Below, piece after piece: positions 8,095 to 15,151 of a stretch of DNA of 64,000 nucleotides. The notes under the pieces are model-generated. The model was not told the origin of the DNA, made no database searches, and saw only the letters and a list, made by a program, of their open reading frames with translations. This stretch comes from Flavobacteriales bacterium (lineage in GTDB: Bacteria; Bacteroidota; Bacteroidia; Flavobacteriales_F; PHOS-HE28). The translations under genes and the position numbers were made by a program. The stretch lies in contig JADJLR010000008.1 in assembly GCA_016710015.1 (NCBI GenBank), positions 124,001 to 188,000 on the forward strand, given 5' to 3'. Positions within the stretch are counted from its first letter, which is position 1; each line of letters begins with the position of its first letter.

Positions 8095-8426
8095 CAGCAG
8101 CAGCTCCTGTCAACAGGCGCGTATTTGTTGAATAGTGCATTGAAAACGGCCTGCGCCTTGGCCCAGTTCTTCGGTTCGATGCAGTAGCACACGCTGGTGC
8201 CTTCCACCGTTCCGGTGATCAATCCGGCATCCTTCAATTCGCGCAAGTGTTGGCTGATCGTGGCCTGCGCCAAGCCCAGTTCATCCACCAAGCTGCCGCA
8301 CACGCAGGTGTTGCGCTGCAGTATGTGCTGAAGTATCGCGATGCGCGCCGGATGGCCCAGTACCTTGGCCCATTGGGCAGTGCGGTTCTGGTCGCGGGTG
8401 AAGAGTTCGGCTTTGGTGATCCCCAT
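8094..8426 (-). CDS. arsR: ArsR-family repressor 2
   Basis: A 110-residue winged-helix repressor. KVLGHPARIAILQHI leads to NTCVCGSLVDELGLAQATIS, in which Cys41 and Cys43 form the classic CVC arsenite site beside the recognition helix. The chain ends in two further cysteines (SCC, 109-110), which could complete a three-coordinate As(III) site. The operator-like palindrome at 8439-8458 begins 13 bases before the start codon and overlaps a -7-like box, so autoregulation is likely. It is coupled to arsC by TGATG. Confidence 0.93.
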   Translation of the reverse strand: MGITKAELFTRDQNRTAQWAKVLGHPARIAILQHILQRNTCVCGSLVDELGLAQATISQHLRELKDAGLITGTVEGTSVCYCIEPKNWAKAQAVFNALFNKYAPVDRSCC

Positions 8427-8438
8427 CTTGATCGTTTG

Positions 8439-8458
8439 ATCGCAATATTACGATGTAT
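8439..8458. promoter_or_regulatory. Putative ArsR operator 2, palindromic
   Basis: ATCGCAATATTACGAT is an almost perfect inverted repeat, and the flanking bases repeat the 6274 site (ATCGCAA-N4-ACGATGTAT). On the minus strand it contains TAATATTG, a plausible -7 box that would place the transcript start only ~8 bases before the arsR2 ATG. Confidence 0.75.
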
Positions 8459-8616
8459 ATCCTTTCGTCAAAAAGAATGTGATCATAGAAAGAGACGGAC
8501 AGGGCACGACTTGAGGACCTTATACCCGATCCGCACAGCTATCAAGGTGTACGCATGTGAAGAATCGCCGAGTGCTGCGCTGGTGCTTCTCGGTCAAATG
8601 GCCAACTGCGCGGCGA

Positions 8617-8979
8617 TCACTTCCGCAAGATCTTCTCCATGGCCTTGCCCTTGGCCAGTTCGTCCACCAGCTTGTCCAGATAGCGGATCTGCTGCATGAG
8701 CGGGTCTTCGATGTCCTCCACGCGGTAGCCGCAGATGACGCCGGTGATGAGGGTCACGTTCGGGTTCATTTTCGGCGCCTTCGCGAAGAAGGCTTCGAAG
8801 TCAACCTTCATTTCGAGCACTTTCTGCAGGCCTCTCTCCGTGTAGCCCGTAAGCCAGTGGATCACTGTGTGCAGTTCCTCCTTGGTGCGGCCCTTCTTCT
8901 CCACCTTGTTGACGTAGTGCGGGTACACGCTGGCGAACGTCATTCGGTAGACCCGTTCGTAATTCGCGCTTGGCTTCAT
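8617..8979 (-). CDS. DUF2200 family protein
   Basis: A 120-residue soluble protein matching the DUF2200 family: it opens NYERVYRMTFASVYPHYVNKVEKKGRTKEELHTVIHWLTGY (quoted here only as a landmark from residue 6 on; key elements are Y-P-H-Y and the W-L-T-G-Y turn) and later has VTLITGVICGYRVEDIEDPLMQ. The family is about 110-120 residues, all conserved, with no known function; a resemblance to small helical DUF-type stress proteins is all that can be said. It is separated from arsR2 by ~190 bases with no gene, which hold the ars operator. Confidence 0.8.
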   Translation of the reverse strand: MKPSANYERVYRMTFASVYPHYVNKVEKKGRTKEELHTVIHWLTGYTERGLQKVLEMKVDFEAFFAKAPKMNPNVTLITGVICGYRVEDIEDPLMQQIRYLDKLVDELAKGKAMEKILRK

Positions 8980-9006
8980 TGCGGCTCCATAGGTTTAAGC
9001 TGAATC

Positions 9007-9252
9007 TCAGGCAGCACCGCCCTTGCCACTTCGTACCATCTCACGCACCTCCTCCCACGTGTAGCTCTTCCCCTCGCCCCGCTTGTACTCCTCGTAGCGC
9101 TCCTTCACGATGCTATAGTGCTCATCGGTGAGGCCATTCTCATCCTCGCTCTTCTCCGAACGGAATAGGTCGGCCACTTTCTTGAGCAGACCTTCATCGG
9201 TGGTGCGCAGCAGGCGCTCGATCAATTGAAGTTTTAGGGACTCGGTGGACAT
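9007..9252 (-). CDS. Orphan antitoxin-like addiction module protein
   Basis: An 81-residue acidic protein. The N-terminal helix ESLKLQLIERLLRTTDEGLL is followed by VADLFRSE, and the C-terminal part has the Tyr-Lys-Arg-Gly-Glu-Gly and Ser-Tyr-Thr-Trp-Glu-Glu-Val segment that typifies short addiction-module antitoxins pairing with RelE/ParE toxins. No such toxin is encoded on either side (DUF2200 downstream, RibD-like gene upstream), so it is an orphan or pairs elsewhere. Function is inferred from the tail motif. Confidence 0.7.
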   Translation of the reverse strand: MSTESLKLQLIERLLRTTDEGLLKKVADLFRSEKSEDENGLTDEHYSIVKERYEEYKRGEGKSYTWEEVREMVRSGKGGAA

Positions 9253-9297
9253 GGGGATCGGTCGTGCGACGAAGTTAGGACATGGACCGTGGCCTGC

Positions 9298-9951
9298 TCA
9301 CATGCTCTTTCGCGTGATGCGATAGAATGTGGCCCGCTCGCCCATAACGCTTTTCTCGCATTTGTACCCGAGCTTGTTCAGGTCGATCCCGGCCAGCAGC
9401 GGCTCGCCCGCTCCGAGCAGCACGGGCGATACCGCCAAGTGCATCTCATCGATCAACTTGGCTTGCAGGTATTGGCGCACTGTTGCGGCGCCGCCGCCCA
9501 CGCGCACATCACGCGCACCGGCTGCTTCGCGTGCGCGTTCCAGTGCCGCTTCGATCCCCTCGGTCACGAAGTGGAAGACGGTGCCGCCCTCCATTTCCAA
9601 GGAAGGCCGCGGATGGTGCGTGAGAACGAAAACGGGCACATGGTACACCGGGTTGCTGCCCCACCAACCTTTCCAATTCTCATCGGGCCAAGGACCGCGC
9701 ACCGGCCCGAACATGTTGCGCCCCATGATCCACGCGCCGATGTTCTCCATCCCTTGGGCGGCTATGTCATTGTCCGTTCCGAGGTCGCCCTCATCCTTGC
9801 CGAAGTGTGTTCGTTGGAAGTACCGTGTGCGGAGCATCCAGGTGTGCAAATTCTCTGCACCGACGCCGAGCGGGGATTCCAGTGATTGGTTCAGACCGGC
9901 ACCGAATCCGTCGAGTGAGATGGTGTAGCTGTGAACGATGAGGCGGGGCAT
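9298..9951 (-). CDS. RibD-like dihydrofolate reductase family protein
   Basis: A 217-residue protein of the RibD C-terminal/dihydrofolate-reductase-like superfamily. It begins MPRLIVHSYTISLDGFGAG (the strand plus S-L-D-G motif) and has NMFGPVRGPW and HHPRPSLEMEGGTVFHFVTEG, with the NADPH-loop-like VRVGGGAATVRQYLQAKLID and the ending LAVSPVLLGAGEPLLAG. ATG 9951 is preferred to the upstream 9972 start because family alignments begin at this M-x-x-L-I-V. The enzyme presumably uses NADPH; substrate unknown. Short copies of its first codons occur at 11508-11531 and 12779-12847. Confidence 0.88.
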   Translation of the reverse strand: MPRLIVHSYTISLDGFGAGLNQSLESPLGVGAENLHTWMLRTRYFQRTHFGKDEGDLGTDNDIAAQGMENIGAWIMGRNMFGPVRGPWPDENWKGWWGSNPVYHVPVFVLTHHPRPSLEMEGGTVFHFVTEGIEAALERAREAAGARDVRVGGGAATVRQYLQAKLIDEMHLAVSPVLLGAGEPLLAGIDLNKLGYKCEKSVMGERATFYRITRKSM

Positions 9952-10008
9952 GGTGGGGTTGTTTCGCTTCAAAGGTGAGCACTGCCTGCGAACCTCACTT
10001 GATCAAAA

Positions 10009-10058
10009 TTTGAAAGGCGGGTCGGGCTTTTATAGTTCTGAGCCGAAAAATTGAAAAG
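10009..10058. repeat. Direct repeat A flanking the PIN/HTH module
   Basis: Fifty bases from TTTGAAAGG to TTGAAAAG match 11334-11383 at about 40 of 50 positions without gaps. The shared core is GCTTTTA-AGTTCTG and each end carries a TTGAAAAG-like block. No integron core site (GTTRRRY) is present. It lies downstream of the PIN toxin gene. Confidence 0.75.
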
Positions 10059-10077
10059 TGGTCGCCGCTTTTCAATT
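10049..10077. terminator. Perfect 10-bp hairpin
   Basis: AATTGAAAAG (10049-10058) pairs exactly with CTTTTCAATT (10068-10077) around a 9-base loop. It lies between the PIN gene stop and the RibD-like gene start. The stem is AT-rich and overlaps repeat A, so it may be a weak terminator or part of the repeat's end structure. Confidence 0.5.
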
Positions 10078-10133
10078 CTCGATCAGATCCTGATCATGGA
10101 TGAAGCCAGCAATTTGACCCATGCGAACATCCA

Positions 10134-10697
10134 TTAGAGCAGCGCATGCAGATAATCAGCAGTGTTCTTCAGGCCGACCTTTCGGAACTGGTCCAGCACT
10201 TGGTAAGCATCGAGTTCAGGGGAACGTCGGTTCGCCACAAGCTCCTTGAAAGCCTCTAACGCGCGCGCTTGGTTCAGGTCGATGATGTCCGTCAGGAAGT
10301 CGTCGGCGCTCTTTGCTTCCAACCCATACTTCGCCAGTTCCTTCTCAGGGAAGTCTCGGAGGTTGTTCGTGACGATCAGGTTCGCATTGGCCTTGATGGC
10401 AGCTGCCAGCACATGGCGGTCGTCCTTGTCGGGCAATTCCAAGCCTTCGATCAGGCCGTCGTAATTCTCCACGAGCGCATCCGAGAACGCGTCGCTCATT
10501 CGTTGGATCCGTTTGAGGATCTCCGGTTCTTCAATGCCCTTATCGCGCATCACCTTGGCCCACTCGTCGCAAATGCCAATGCTCCACTTCACGGTGAAGA
10601 GGTCGTAATGCGCGAACCACAACAACAGATCCCGGATGTTCACCGGGAAGATGACGTTGGTGTCCAGAACACACGTGAAGCGGACGCTATGAATCAT
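10134..10697 (-). CDS. PIN-domain toxin (RNase) of a toxin-antitoxin pair
   Basis: A 187-residue PIN-domain protein. FTCVLDTNVIFPVNIRDLLL places the first catalytic acid at Asp12; further acids occur in the central PDKDDRHVLAAAIKANANLIVTNN block (residues ~91-114), the typical D-D-x-H-V-L-A-A-A and V-T-N-N-x-x-D-F-P pattern. It is predicted to cleave RNA with Mg2+. The gene overlaps the 3' end of the upstream HTH gene by 11 bases, as expected of an antitoxin-toxin operon. The family is well known; the RNA target is not. Confidence 0.88.
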   Translation of the reverse strand: MIHSVRFTCVLDTNVIFPVNIRDLLLWFAHYDLFTVKWSIGICDEWAKVMRDKGIEEPEILKRIQRMSDAFSDALVENYDGLIEGLELPDKDDRHVLAAAIKANANLIVTNNLRDFPEKELAKYGLEAKSADDFLTDIIDLNQARALEAFKELVANRRSPELDAYQVLDQFRKVGLKNTADYLHALL

Positions 10698-11148
10698 AGA
10701 GACCGGCCTCTTCGTCGTCCTTCATCATGTCCTTCAGGTTCCGCCTCTGCGCCTCCTTCATCGCCATGCGATATTTCATCACATGCTCGTACTTGATACG
10801 TCGATGCTTGCCGATCAAGGTGAAGGGGATCTTGCCCTGCTCCAGCAGCTTCACCACATGGGGACGGGAACAACCGAGCATCTCAGCGGCTGCCTGCGTG
10901 GTCATCTCCGCCGCGATGGGCATGATCTGTACGGGACGCCCTTCACCCAGATCCTTCAGGATCCGGGATAGAAGATGGAGCGCCATGGTTGGCACGACGA
11001 TCTTTTGGGAGGTCTCTTCGATCTCGATCTCGGTCGTATCCTTTTTGGAGAGGCTCTTCAACGACTCTTCAAGTGCCGTGAACGACCTACGTGCGGCCTC
11101 TTGCTCCGACCGTGTCGGCTTGGCGGTATGGGTCTCAACAGCTGGCAT
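10687..11148 (-). CDS. Antitoxin with excisionase-type helix-turn-helix
   Basis: About 153 residues. The N-terminal half is a low-complexity/helical region (EEAARRSF-type, with SLSKKDTTEIEIEET) and the C-terminal half holds an excisionase/MerR-like helix-turn-helix: TTQAAAEMLGCSRPHVVKLL then GKIPFTLIGKHRRIKYEHV. The ATG at 11148 is chosen over 11220 because a -7 box, TAACTTTG, lies at 11169-11176, inside the longer reading, so transcription should start after 11169. It overlaps the PIN gene and presumably neutralises it and represses the operon. Confidence 0.82.
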   Translation of the reverse strand: MPAVETHTAKPTRSEQEAARRSFTALEESLKSLSKKDTTEIEIEETSQKIVVPTMALHLLSRILKDLGEGRPVQIMPIAAEMTTQAAAEMLGCSRPHVVKLLEQGKIPFTLIGKHRRIKYEHVMKYRMAMKEAQRRNLKDMMKDDEEAGLYDS

Positions 11149-11168
11149 GGCATCTGGGGTTGGTGATG

Positions 11169-11176
11169 CAAAGTTA
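11169..11176 (-). promoter_or_regulatory. Bacteroidota -7 promoter box of the toxin-antitoxin operon
   Basis: TAACTTTG on the minus strand fits TAnnTTTG and stands 20 bases before the chosen antitoxin ATG. The -33 element is weak. This box fixes the shorter antitoxin start. Confidence 0.6.
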
Positions 11177-11333
11177 AACGCAATAAACGAAACGGTGTTG
11201 CGCAGGGGCGTTGCCATCACCTCTTGGGCTTGTTTGATGGGAAGGGCCGGACAAGTCCAGACAACGAGCTAACCTCCTGATATACCGAGCGTTAGTTTCT
11301 TGATGGTTGCTTGATGGGCCATCCTATCCAGAA

Positions 11334-11383
11334 ATTGAAAAGCGGGAACAGCTTTTACAGTTCTGGGGCGAAAATTTGAAAAG
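11334..11383. repeat. Direct repeat B flanking the PIN/HTH module
   Basis: Partner of repeat A (10009-10058), same orientation, about 80% identical over 50 bases. It lies upstream of the antitoxin promoter, so the two repeats bracket the toxin-antitoxin operon. It also contains AAAAGC-N7-GCTTTT, a short hairpin. Confidence 0.75.
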
Positions 11384-11403
11384 TCACCATTGAGCTAGCC
11401 TGC

Positions 11404-11478
11404 ATGCTGCGCGAGATCACGGGTAATAAGTGGGGGCGGGTGTATCGATTCGATGAGTACTTCAAGGTGTTCGAGTAG
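11404..11478 (+). pseudogene. C-terminal remnant of a Fic-like protein
   Basis: The frame MLREITGNKWGRVYRFDEYF...FE followed by TAG (stop 11476-11478) resembles the end of Fic/DUF4172-type proteins, where an E-x-T-G-(R/N)-x-R-(V/L)-Y segment and a Y-L-x-x-L/F tail close the chain. Reading can be extended upstream only to about 11386 before it enters repeat B. Everything before is gone, so it is a decayed 3' end. Confidence 0.5.
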
Positions 11479-11507
11479 CACGGCGGGATGACGCGAGGGA
11501 GATGATT

Positions 11508-11531
11508 GCTGTGGACGATGAGGCGGGGCAT
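11508..11531 (-). pseudogene. RibD-like gene start remnant 1
   Basis: The minus-strand bases encode MPRLIVHS, identical to the first eight residues of the 9298-9951 protein; 25 of 26 bases match around the start codon. Similarity stops abruptly at codon 9. It lies 30 bases downstream of the protease gene stop. Confidence 0.65.
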
Positions 11532-11562
11532 GGGCGAAGAATCGCAAGCTCTCCGAGAACCA

Positions 11563-12507
11563 CTACCGAGCCACTGGCGGTTGCACGGCAATGTTCTTGA
11601 TCCACATCTTGCTCTGCTCGCTGATGATTGCCTTTACGGCTGGGCTTTTCTCGAAGACGATGGTCATAAGGTGGTAGGCAGTCAACACAGCCTCCTGCAG
11701 ATCCTGAGAACTCTCCAAATCTTCGATCAGCACACCTTGTGCCCGTGCTTCCTCGCGATCAATGCGCCTGCCATGGCTCTTCTTGTCCGATCCACGACTG
11801 AAATAGTTGGCGACCGAGTTGCCTTTAACCTCCGCATCCGATTGCCCGTTGAACATGTACTTCATCAACCATCCAGCGACGACCTTTTCGCTATAGTCGA
11901 TCGCATTCTGCGCCTCCTGAAGAAGCGCGGGGCCCAACGAGGGTAGGATCGGCGCCCAGAGATGTGCCATGTTCCGATCAGCGGAGATCTCCTTCTTGGC
12001 CCGCTCGAACTGGTCAAGAATGGCAACAGCGGAAACTGTCCGCCCGCCCACTGGCATCTGCGGATCGATCGGACCAAGCTGACTTTGCCTGCCCATGATG
12101 ATGCGGTCCGCACATAGGCTGATCATTGTTCCAGCCGACATCGCATACGTTGGAACGATCACCTCGATATCGTTCGGGAACTTGGACCTTAGGTATGCCA
12201 CGATGGTCTCCGTGGAATTCGTGATCCCACCAGGCGTGTGCATGATAAGCGTCAGACCCTTGCTCCAATCCATCCCATGCATCGACGACATGAAACCGTT
12301 GATCTCCTCCTGCGTGATCTGCAGGAACATCGGGTGGGCTTGTGGCTTCTGAAGGAACGCGGATGCATAGAACAAAACGTTCCGGTCACCCCTCAGCTTC
12401 CCAACTTGTTGGAGAGCGCCGATCAGATTGCCGAACAGCCACTTGGTCTTTTCGGCATCCGTCTTCTGTGCTTCTAGAGCGTTGACAAGCTCATTCCACG
12501 ACGGCAT
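11563..12507 (-). CDS. Serine dehydrogenase proteinase (SDH_sah) family, ClpP/SppA fold
   Basis: A 314-residue soluble protein of the SDH_sah family. Key features are LTLIMHTPGG (oxyanion strand, residues 85-94), the nucleophile Ser124 in VPTYAMSAGTMISL, and MGRQSQLGPIDPQMPVGG, the usual ClpP/SppA-like Leu-Gly-x-I-Asp-Pro segment. No signal peptide or membrane anchor is visible, so it is probably cytoplasmic. The downstream helix-rich tail (KVVAGWLMKYMF, KSHGRRIDREEARAQGV) follows the family. Such proteins often sit in accessory islands; substrate is unknown. The small gene upstream ends 3 bases before its ATG and is likely a partner. Confidence 0.85.
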   Translation of the reverse strand: MPSWNELVNALEAQKTDAEKTKWLFGNLIGALQQVGKLRGDRNVLFYASAFLQKPQAHPMFLQITQEEINGFMSSMHGMDWSKGLTLIMHTPGGITNSTETIVAYLRSKFPNDIEVIVPTYAMSAGTMISLCADRIIMGRQSQLGPIDPQMPVGGRTVSAVAILDQFERAKKEISADRNMAHLWAPILPSLGPALLQEAQNAIDYSEKVVAGWLMKYMFNGQSDAEVKGNSVANYFSRGSDKKSHGRRIDREEARAQGVLIEDLESSQDLQEAVLTAYHLMTIVFEKSPAVKAIISEQSKMWIKNIAVQPPVAR

Positions 12508-12509
12508 GC

Positions 12510-12719
12510 TCAGTGAATTGCCAAGCTCAGGGGGTGGCTCATGTCCCGTTGGATCGCTTGAAGCTGGGCCTTCTCGAATTCACTGTCATCCGGTTCCGCA
12601 AGCTTCACCAACTCCACGTACTCCTGATACTCCTTCTGAGCAGCGGCTAACGCCTCGAAGAACTCATTGGATGAGTTGCCTTCGGCAGGCTGCTTTGGAA
12701 TCTGTTGGTTGGGGAACAT
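12510..12719 (-). CDS. Small acidic hypothetical protein upstream of the protease
   Basis: A 69-residue protein beginning MFPNQQIPKQPAEGN, mostly helical and acidic (FFEALAAAQKEYQEYVELVK, then EPDDSEFEKAQLQAI). The ATG at 12719 is chosen because the promoter box at 12738-12745 would start transcription near 12731, excluding the upstream ATG. It is followed after 2 bases by the protease gene, so the two form an operon. No known family is recognised; it could be a regulator or substrate adaptor. Confidence 0.6.
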   Translation of the reverse strand: MFPNQQIPKQPAEGNSSNEFFEALAAAQKEYQEYVELVKLAEPDDSEFEKAQLQAIQRDMSHPLSLAIH

Positions 12720-12737
12720 GGCGCTAAGATGGTACAT

Positions 12738-12745
12738 CAAAGTTA
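12738..12745 (-). promoter_or_regulatory. Bacteroidota -7 promoter box of the protease operon
   Basis: TAACTTTG on the minus strand, 18 bases before the ATG at 12719. It is identical to the -7 box of the toxin-antitoxin operon. Confidence 0.6.
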
Positions 12746-12778
12746 ATACCCTTGTTAAGGCGGCATCAAGACCAGTTA

Positions 12779-12847
12779 GGCGGATCGGTCCGGACCGGCA
12801 CCGAAGCCGTCGAGAGAGAGCGAGTAGCTGTGGACGATGAGGAGCAT
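12779..12847 (-). pseudogene. RibD-like gene start remnant 2
   Basis: ATG at 12847 opens MLLIVHSYSLSLDGFGAG, matching MPRLIVHSYTISLDGFGAG of the intact 9298-9951 gene; nucleotide similarity also covers ~25 bases upstream of the ATG. It ends near codon 23, just before the promoter of the protease operon. Confidence 0.7.
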
Positions 12848-12903
12848 GGTGAATTGTTGCGCTTGAAGAATGCTGGCTTCAGTTGGAGTACATACACCTC
12901 GCA

Positions 12904-13548
12904 TCAGGTGTGCAAGACTTCCCATCCATTCGTGTTGAAGGTAATGTCATCTACCTCCAAAGGTGATATGGCATCATTCACGGCGCGCCGAAAAGCAGTA
13001 AAAGCCCGCGGATTGTCTTCGATCCAATACCAGCTCCCCCATGGCGGTCTTTTGGCTGGGTCTGCCGATACGATCAGCCGACGCGACTTCCGGCCCGCGA
13101 AATCGATTGGCCGAGTGATTCGTGACAGTTCATCGCCTGCTATTGCGTTCCAGTCTCGTTTCAGATTGCTCATGGCCTCAACCAAGGCCTCCTTCGTTGG
13201 TGTTGGTTTCGGTGGATGAATTTGCTCACCCCATACTGGCCACCAACCTTTCCCATCGGCCGAAACACCAGCTATGCGCTCTGCAACATCCTCGTCCGGC
13301 GGTGCTGGCAGTTCAGCAATGAGCAGATCATGGAACCCATACTGTCGAGCCCATGTGAGAGTTTCGCGCCAACGGCCACGAATGGCATCTGCTGTCGAAA
13401 ATGCAGCCCCAGCCAAAATCAATGGAACCGGCGGTTTGGGTATACCCGCATCACTTCGAGATTCCCAGGCCTTGACCAGGACTCCGTGAACTCTAGCCCA
13501 ATCACTTGGGACAGGGACAAGAACTGTATTGGAATCTTCTTTAGACAT
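12904..13548 (-). CDS. Hypothetical protein, 214 residues
   Basis: A soluble, Trp-rich protein (VPSDWARVHGVLVKAW, RGRWRETLTWARQYG, GWWPVWGEQIHPP, PPWGSWYWIEDNPRAF). No signal peptide, membrane helix or catalytic motif that I recognise. Two halves can be discerned: an N-terminal region with a PLILAGAAFSTADAIRGRW helix and a C-terminal region with RRLIVSADPAKRPPWGSWYW and FTAFRRAVNDAISPLEVDDI. Codon use looks like that of neighbouring genes. It stands alone between the RibD remnant and a GC-rich repeat-like segment. No function is proposed. Confidence 0.6.
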   Translation of the reverse strand: MSKEDSNTVLVPVPSDWARVHGVLVKAWESRSDAGIPKPPVPLILAGAAFSTADAIRGRWRETLTWARQYGFHDLLIAELPAPPDEDVAERIAGVSADGKGWWPVWGEQIHPPKPTPTKEALVEAMSNLKRDWNAIAGDELSRITRPIDFAGRKSRRLIVSADPAKRPPWGSWYWIEDNPRAFTAFRRAVNDAISPLEVDDITFNTNGWEVLHT

Positions 13549-13584
13549 AGCTGTGAGAGATCAGCCGAATGCAAAGGACGATAG

Positions 13585-13765
13585 CATCGCGTGAGGGGGC
13601 GCAGCGGCAGCCCTGCGCAGGCGTGGTCTTGCGGACGCGTGCAACAAGGAGGCTGCGACGAAGGAGCCCCCGGAGCGCCGCGACCGCTGGCCGCGACAAG
13701 TCAGGCTATAGCGGAGCACCCGACCCGCGCGGGGTTCGTGCGTGAGCGAGGGGCACGCCAACATC
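13585..13765. repeat. GC-rich non-coding element
   Basis: Between the 13548 gene and the aldehyde dehydrogenase stop lies a strongly GC-rich stretch with many short inverted segments (GCGCAGCGGCAGCCCTGCGC, CCCGCGCGGGG) ending in GGGGCACGCC. The minus strand reads GGCGTGCCCC...GGGTCGGG, similar to parts of the hairpin element at 44885-44948. It looks like a dispersed intergenic repeat rather than a gene. Confidence 0.45.
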
Positions 13766-13770
13766 ATCAC

Positions 13771-15151
13771 TCAATTCAAATTCAAGTAAGCCCCCAACCC
13801 ATGCAACCCGCCTTCCCGTCCGTAGCCGCTTTCCTTGTAGCCGCCGAAGGGTGAGGTGGGGTCGAACTTGTTGAAGGTGTTGGCCCAGATGACGCCCGCG
13901 CGCAATTTGCTGGTGAGGTTGAAGATCTTGGAGCCTTTGTCCGTCCACACGCCGGCGCTGAGGCCGTAGGGCGTGTTGTTGGCTTTCTGGATCACCTCGT
14001 CCACGGTGCGGAAGGTCTGCACGGCGAGCACGGGGCCGAAGATCTCCTCCTGCGCGATGCGCGCGCTTTGCGCCACGTTGAGGAAGAGCGTGGGGCGGCA
14101 CCAGAAGCCTTTGCTGGGCAGCTCGCAGGCGGGCTGGTACATCTCCGCACCATCGGCTTGACCGATCTTGAGGTACTTGTTGATGGTGCCGAGCTGTTCC
14201 TTGCTGTTGATGGCGCCGATGTCGGTGTTCTTGTCGAGCGGATCGCCCACGACGAGCGAGCGCATGCGGTGCTTGAGCTTGCGGATCACTTCGTCGTACA
14301 CGCCTTCCTCCACGAAGAGGCGGCTGCCGGCGCAGCACACGTGGCCCTGGTTGAAGTAGATGCCGTTGATGATGCCTTCGACGGCCTGGTCGATGGTGGC
14401 GTCGGCGAAGATGATGTTGGCCGCTTTGCCGCCGAGCTCGAGCGTGGCCTTCTTGCCGGTGCCGGCGATGCTCTTCTGGATGAGCTTGCCCACGCCGGTG
14501 CTGCCGGTGAAGGCGATCTTGTCGATGCCCGGATGGTTGACGAGCGCCGCGCCCGTGGCACCCGCACCGGTGATGATGTTGACGACGCCATCGGGCAGTT
14601 CGGCTTCCTGGATGAGCTCGGCGAGCAGCAAGGAGGTGAGCGGTGTGGTCTCGGCGGGTTTCAGCACCACGGTGTTGCCGCAGGCCAGCGCGGGCGCGAT
14701 CTTCCACGCGGCCATGAGCAGCGGGAAGTTCCACGGGATGATCTGCCCGGCGACGCCCAGCGCGCTGGCTGTTTTTCCGGGGAAAGCGTAGCCGAGCTTG
14801 TCGGCCCAACCGGCGTAGTAGAAGAAGTGCGCGGCGGCGAGCGGCACGTCCACGTCGCGACTTTCACGGATGGCCTTGCCGCCGTCCATGCTTTCGACCA
14901 CGGCGAACTGGCGGGCTTTCTCCTGCAGCAGGCGCGCGATGCGGTAGATGTACTTGGCGCGTTCGGCGGCGGGCATCTTGCTCCACACGTTGTCGTAGGC
15001 CTTGCGCGCGGCTTTCACGGCGGCGTCCACATCGGCCGCGTTGGCCTCGGCGATGCGCGCGATCTTCTGCTCGTTGGCGGGGTTGATGGTGTCGAAGTAG
15101 TTGCCGCTCTTGGGCTTCACCCATTTGCCGCCGATGAAGAGGTCGTACTGC
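13771..15151 (-). CDS. Aldehyde dehydrogenase, N-terminus lost in poly-G tract
   Basis: About 460 residues of an NAD(P)-dependent aldehyde dehydrogenase are intact: YDLFIGGKWVKPKSGNYFDT at the start, the IIPWNFPLLMAAWKIAPALA cofactor segment, FTGSTGVGKL, the general base region LELGGKAANIIFADA, the catalytic cysteine in NQGHVCCAGSR, EEIFGPVLAV and PFGGYKESGYGREGG. The family is ~480-500 residues, so the first 20-40 are missing where the sequence becomes poly-G at 15152. It oxidises an aldehyde to its acid; substrate unknown. It probably belongs to an operon behind the tetR gene, but the junction cannot be trusted. Confidence 0.88.

Noticed and set aside
10009..11383. Repeats A and B as integron attC sites with a toxin-antitoxin cassette
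   Set aside because: Toxin-antitoxin cassettes are common in integrons, but neither repeat holds a GTTRRRY/RYYYAAC core pair and no integrase gene is nearby.
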